Shown in pieces: positions 23,169-23,580 of a DNA stretch of 23,580 nt. The stretch's first letter is position 1. Each line of letters starts with the position of its first letter. Position numbers and translations under genes: made by a program. Source of the stretch: Burkholderiales bacterium UBA1834 (GTDB lineage Bacteria; Pseudomonadota; Gammaproteobacteria; Burkholderiales; Burkholderiaceae_C); the NCBI GenBank assembly GCA_002339015.1, contig DDJC01000033.1, forward strand, positions 1 to 23,580. The letters run 5' to 3'. A model generated the notes under the pieces. That model worked only from the letters and a program-made list of their open reading frames with translations. It searched no databases and was not told where the DNA came from.

Positions 23169-23580
23169 TCAGGCGGGAGTTTTGGCTTTGAATTCACAGA
23201 GATCCGAAATGCCGCATTGCGGGCATTTCGGCTTGCGCGCCACGCACACATAACGGCCGTGCAGGATCAGCCAGTGATGCGCGTCCTGCAGATACTCGCG
23301 CGGCACGAATTTCTCCAGCTTCAACTCGACTTCCAGCACGTTCTTGCCGGGCGCCAGGCCGGTGCGGTTCGAGACCCGGAAAATGTGCGTGTCGACCGCC
23401 ATGGTGGGCTGGCCGAAGGCCGTGTTCAGCACCACGTTGGCGGTCTTGCGACCGACGCCGGGCAGCGCTTCCAGCGCTTCACGGGTCTGCGGCACTTCGC
23501 CGCCATGCTGTTCGATCAGGATGCGGCAGGTGGCGATGGCGTTCTTGGCCTTGGTGCGGTACAGGCCGATGGTCTTGATG
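23169..23580 (-). CDS. nth: Endonuclease III (partial; N-terminus beyond the window)
   Basis: The last 136 codons are visible, about two thirds of a ~211-residue enzyme; the frame is open to the right edge. The helix-hairpin-helix motif 'LPGVGRKTAN' includes the catalytic Lys, and 'AVDTHIFRVSNR' has the catalytic Asp. Four cysteines spaced C-x6-C-x2-C-x5-C ('CVARKPKCPQCGISDLC') hold the 4Fe-4S cluster. The enzyme removes oxidised pyrimidines from DNA and cuts the abasic site in base excision repair. Internal Met starts such as the one at 23495 are not the real start. A 368-base gap separates it from livG. Confidence 0.97.
   Translation of the reverse strand, partial: IKTIGLYRTKAKNAIATCRILIEQHGGEVPQTREALEALPGVGRKTANVVLNTAFGQPTMAVDTHIFRVSNRTGLAPGKNVLEVELKLEKFVPREYLQDAHHWLILHGRYVCVARKPKCPQCGISDLCEFKAKTPA

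Overview
The window (23,580 bases, GC-rich) comes from a Burkholderiales-type betaproteobacterium. It holds about 20 recognisable genes, nearly all on the minus strand. No tRNA, rRNA, CRISPR array or intact insertion sequence was seen.

Region 1 (1-1111, plus strand) is a small accessory patch. A Phd/YefM-type antitoxin and a RelE/ParE-type toxin overlap by 8 bases, and a probable operator sits just before the antitoxin. They are followed by two gene scraps joined end to end: the first 24 codons of a type I restriction HsdR-like protein, then the last ~30 codons of a response-regulator receiver domain.

Region 2 (1121-6105, minus) is a three-gene export operon of the yhiI-rbbA-yhhJ type: HlyD adaptor, RbbA-like double ATPase/permease, and ABC-2 permease. 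The gaps are 4 and 2 bases, and a possible 6-codon leader ORF precedes it. Region 3 (6221-7569, minus) is the cbpA-cbpM co-chaperone/modulator pair. Region 4 (7746-10490, plus) has glutamine-dependent NAD+ synthase and a hemerythrin-domain protein with a basic Ser/Thr/Lys tail.

Region 5 (10529-15954, minus) is a co-oriented set of exported proteins: a Tat-secreted phospholipase C, a PEP-CTERM protein, a DUF6607 protein and outer-membrane phospholipase A (PldA). Region 6 (16037-22800, minus) handles amino acids and osmolytes: a branched-chain amino acid ABC importer (livG-livF-livK-livH-livM), an orphan glycine betaine/choline-type binding protein, and a branched-chain aminotransferase. Region 7 (23169 to the right edge, minus) is the C-terminal two thirds of endonuclease III (nth).

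The left part (PEP-CTERM protein, RbbA cluster) reads like the Aquabacterium/Leptothrix/Rubrivivax side of Burkholderiales, while the nth-liv-aminotransferase part reads like Bordetella/Achromobacter. That impression comes from memory of protein families, not from a search. It raises the possibility of a seam (transfer, island edge or assembly join) around 13.7-16.0 kb. I found no clearly new multi-gene system. The most interesting items are the fused gene scraps, the probable antitoxin operator, the duplicated stem arm between livK and livH, the Walker A Lys-to-Arg change in LivF, and the possible seam.
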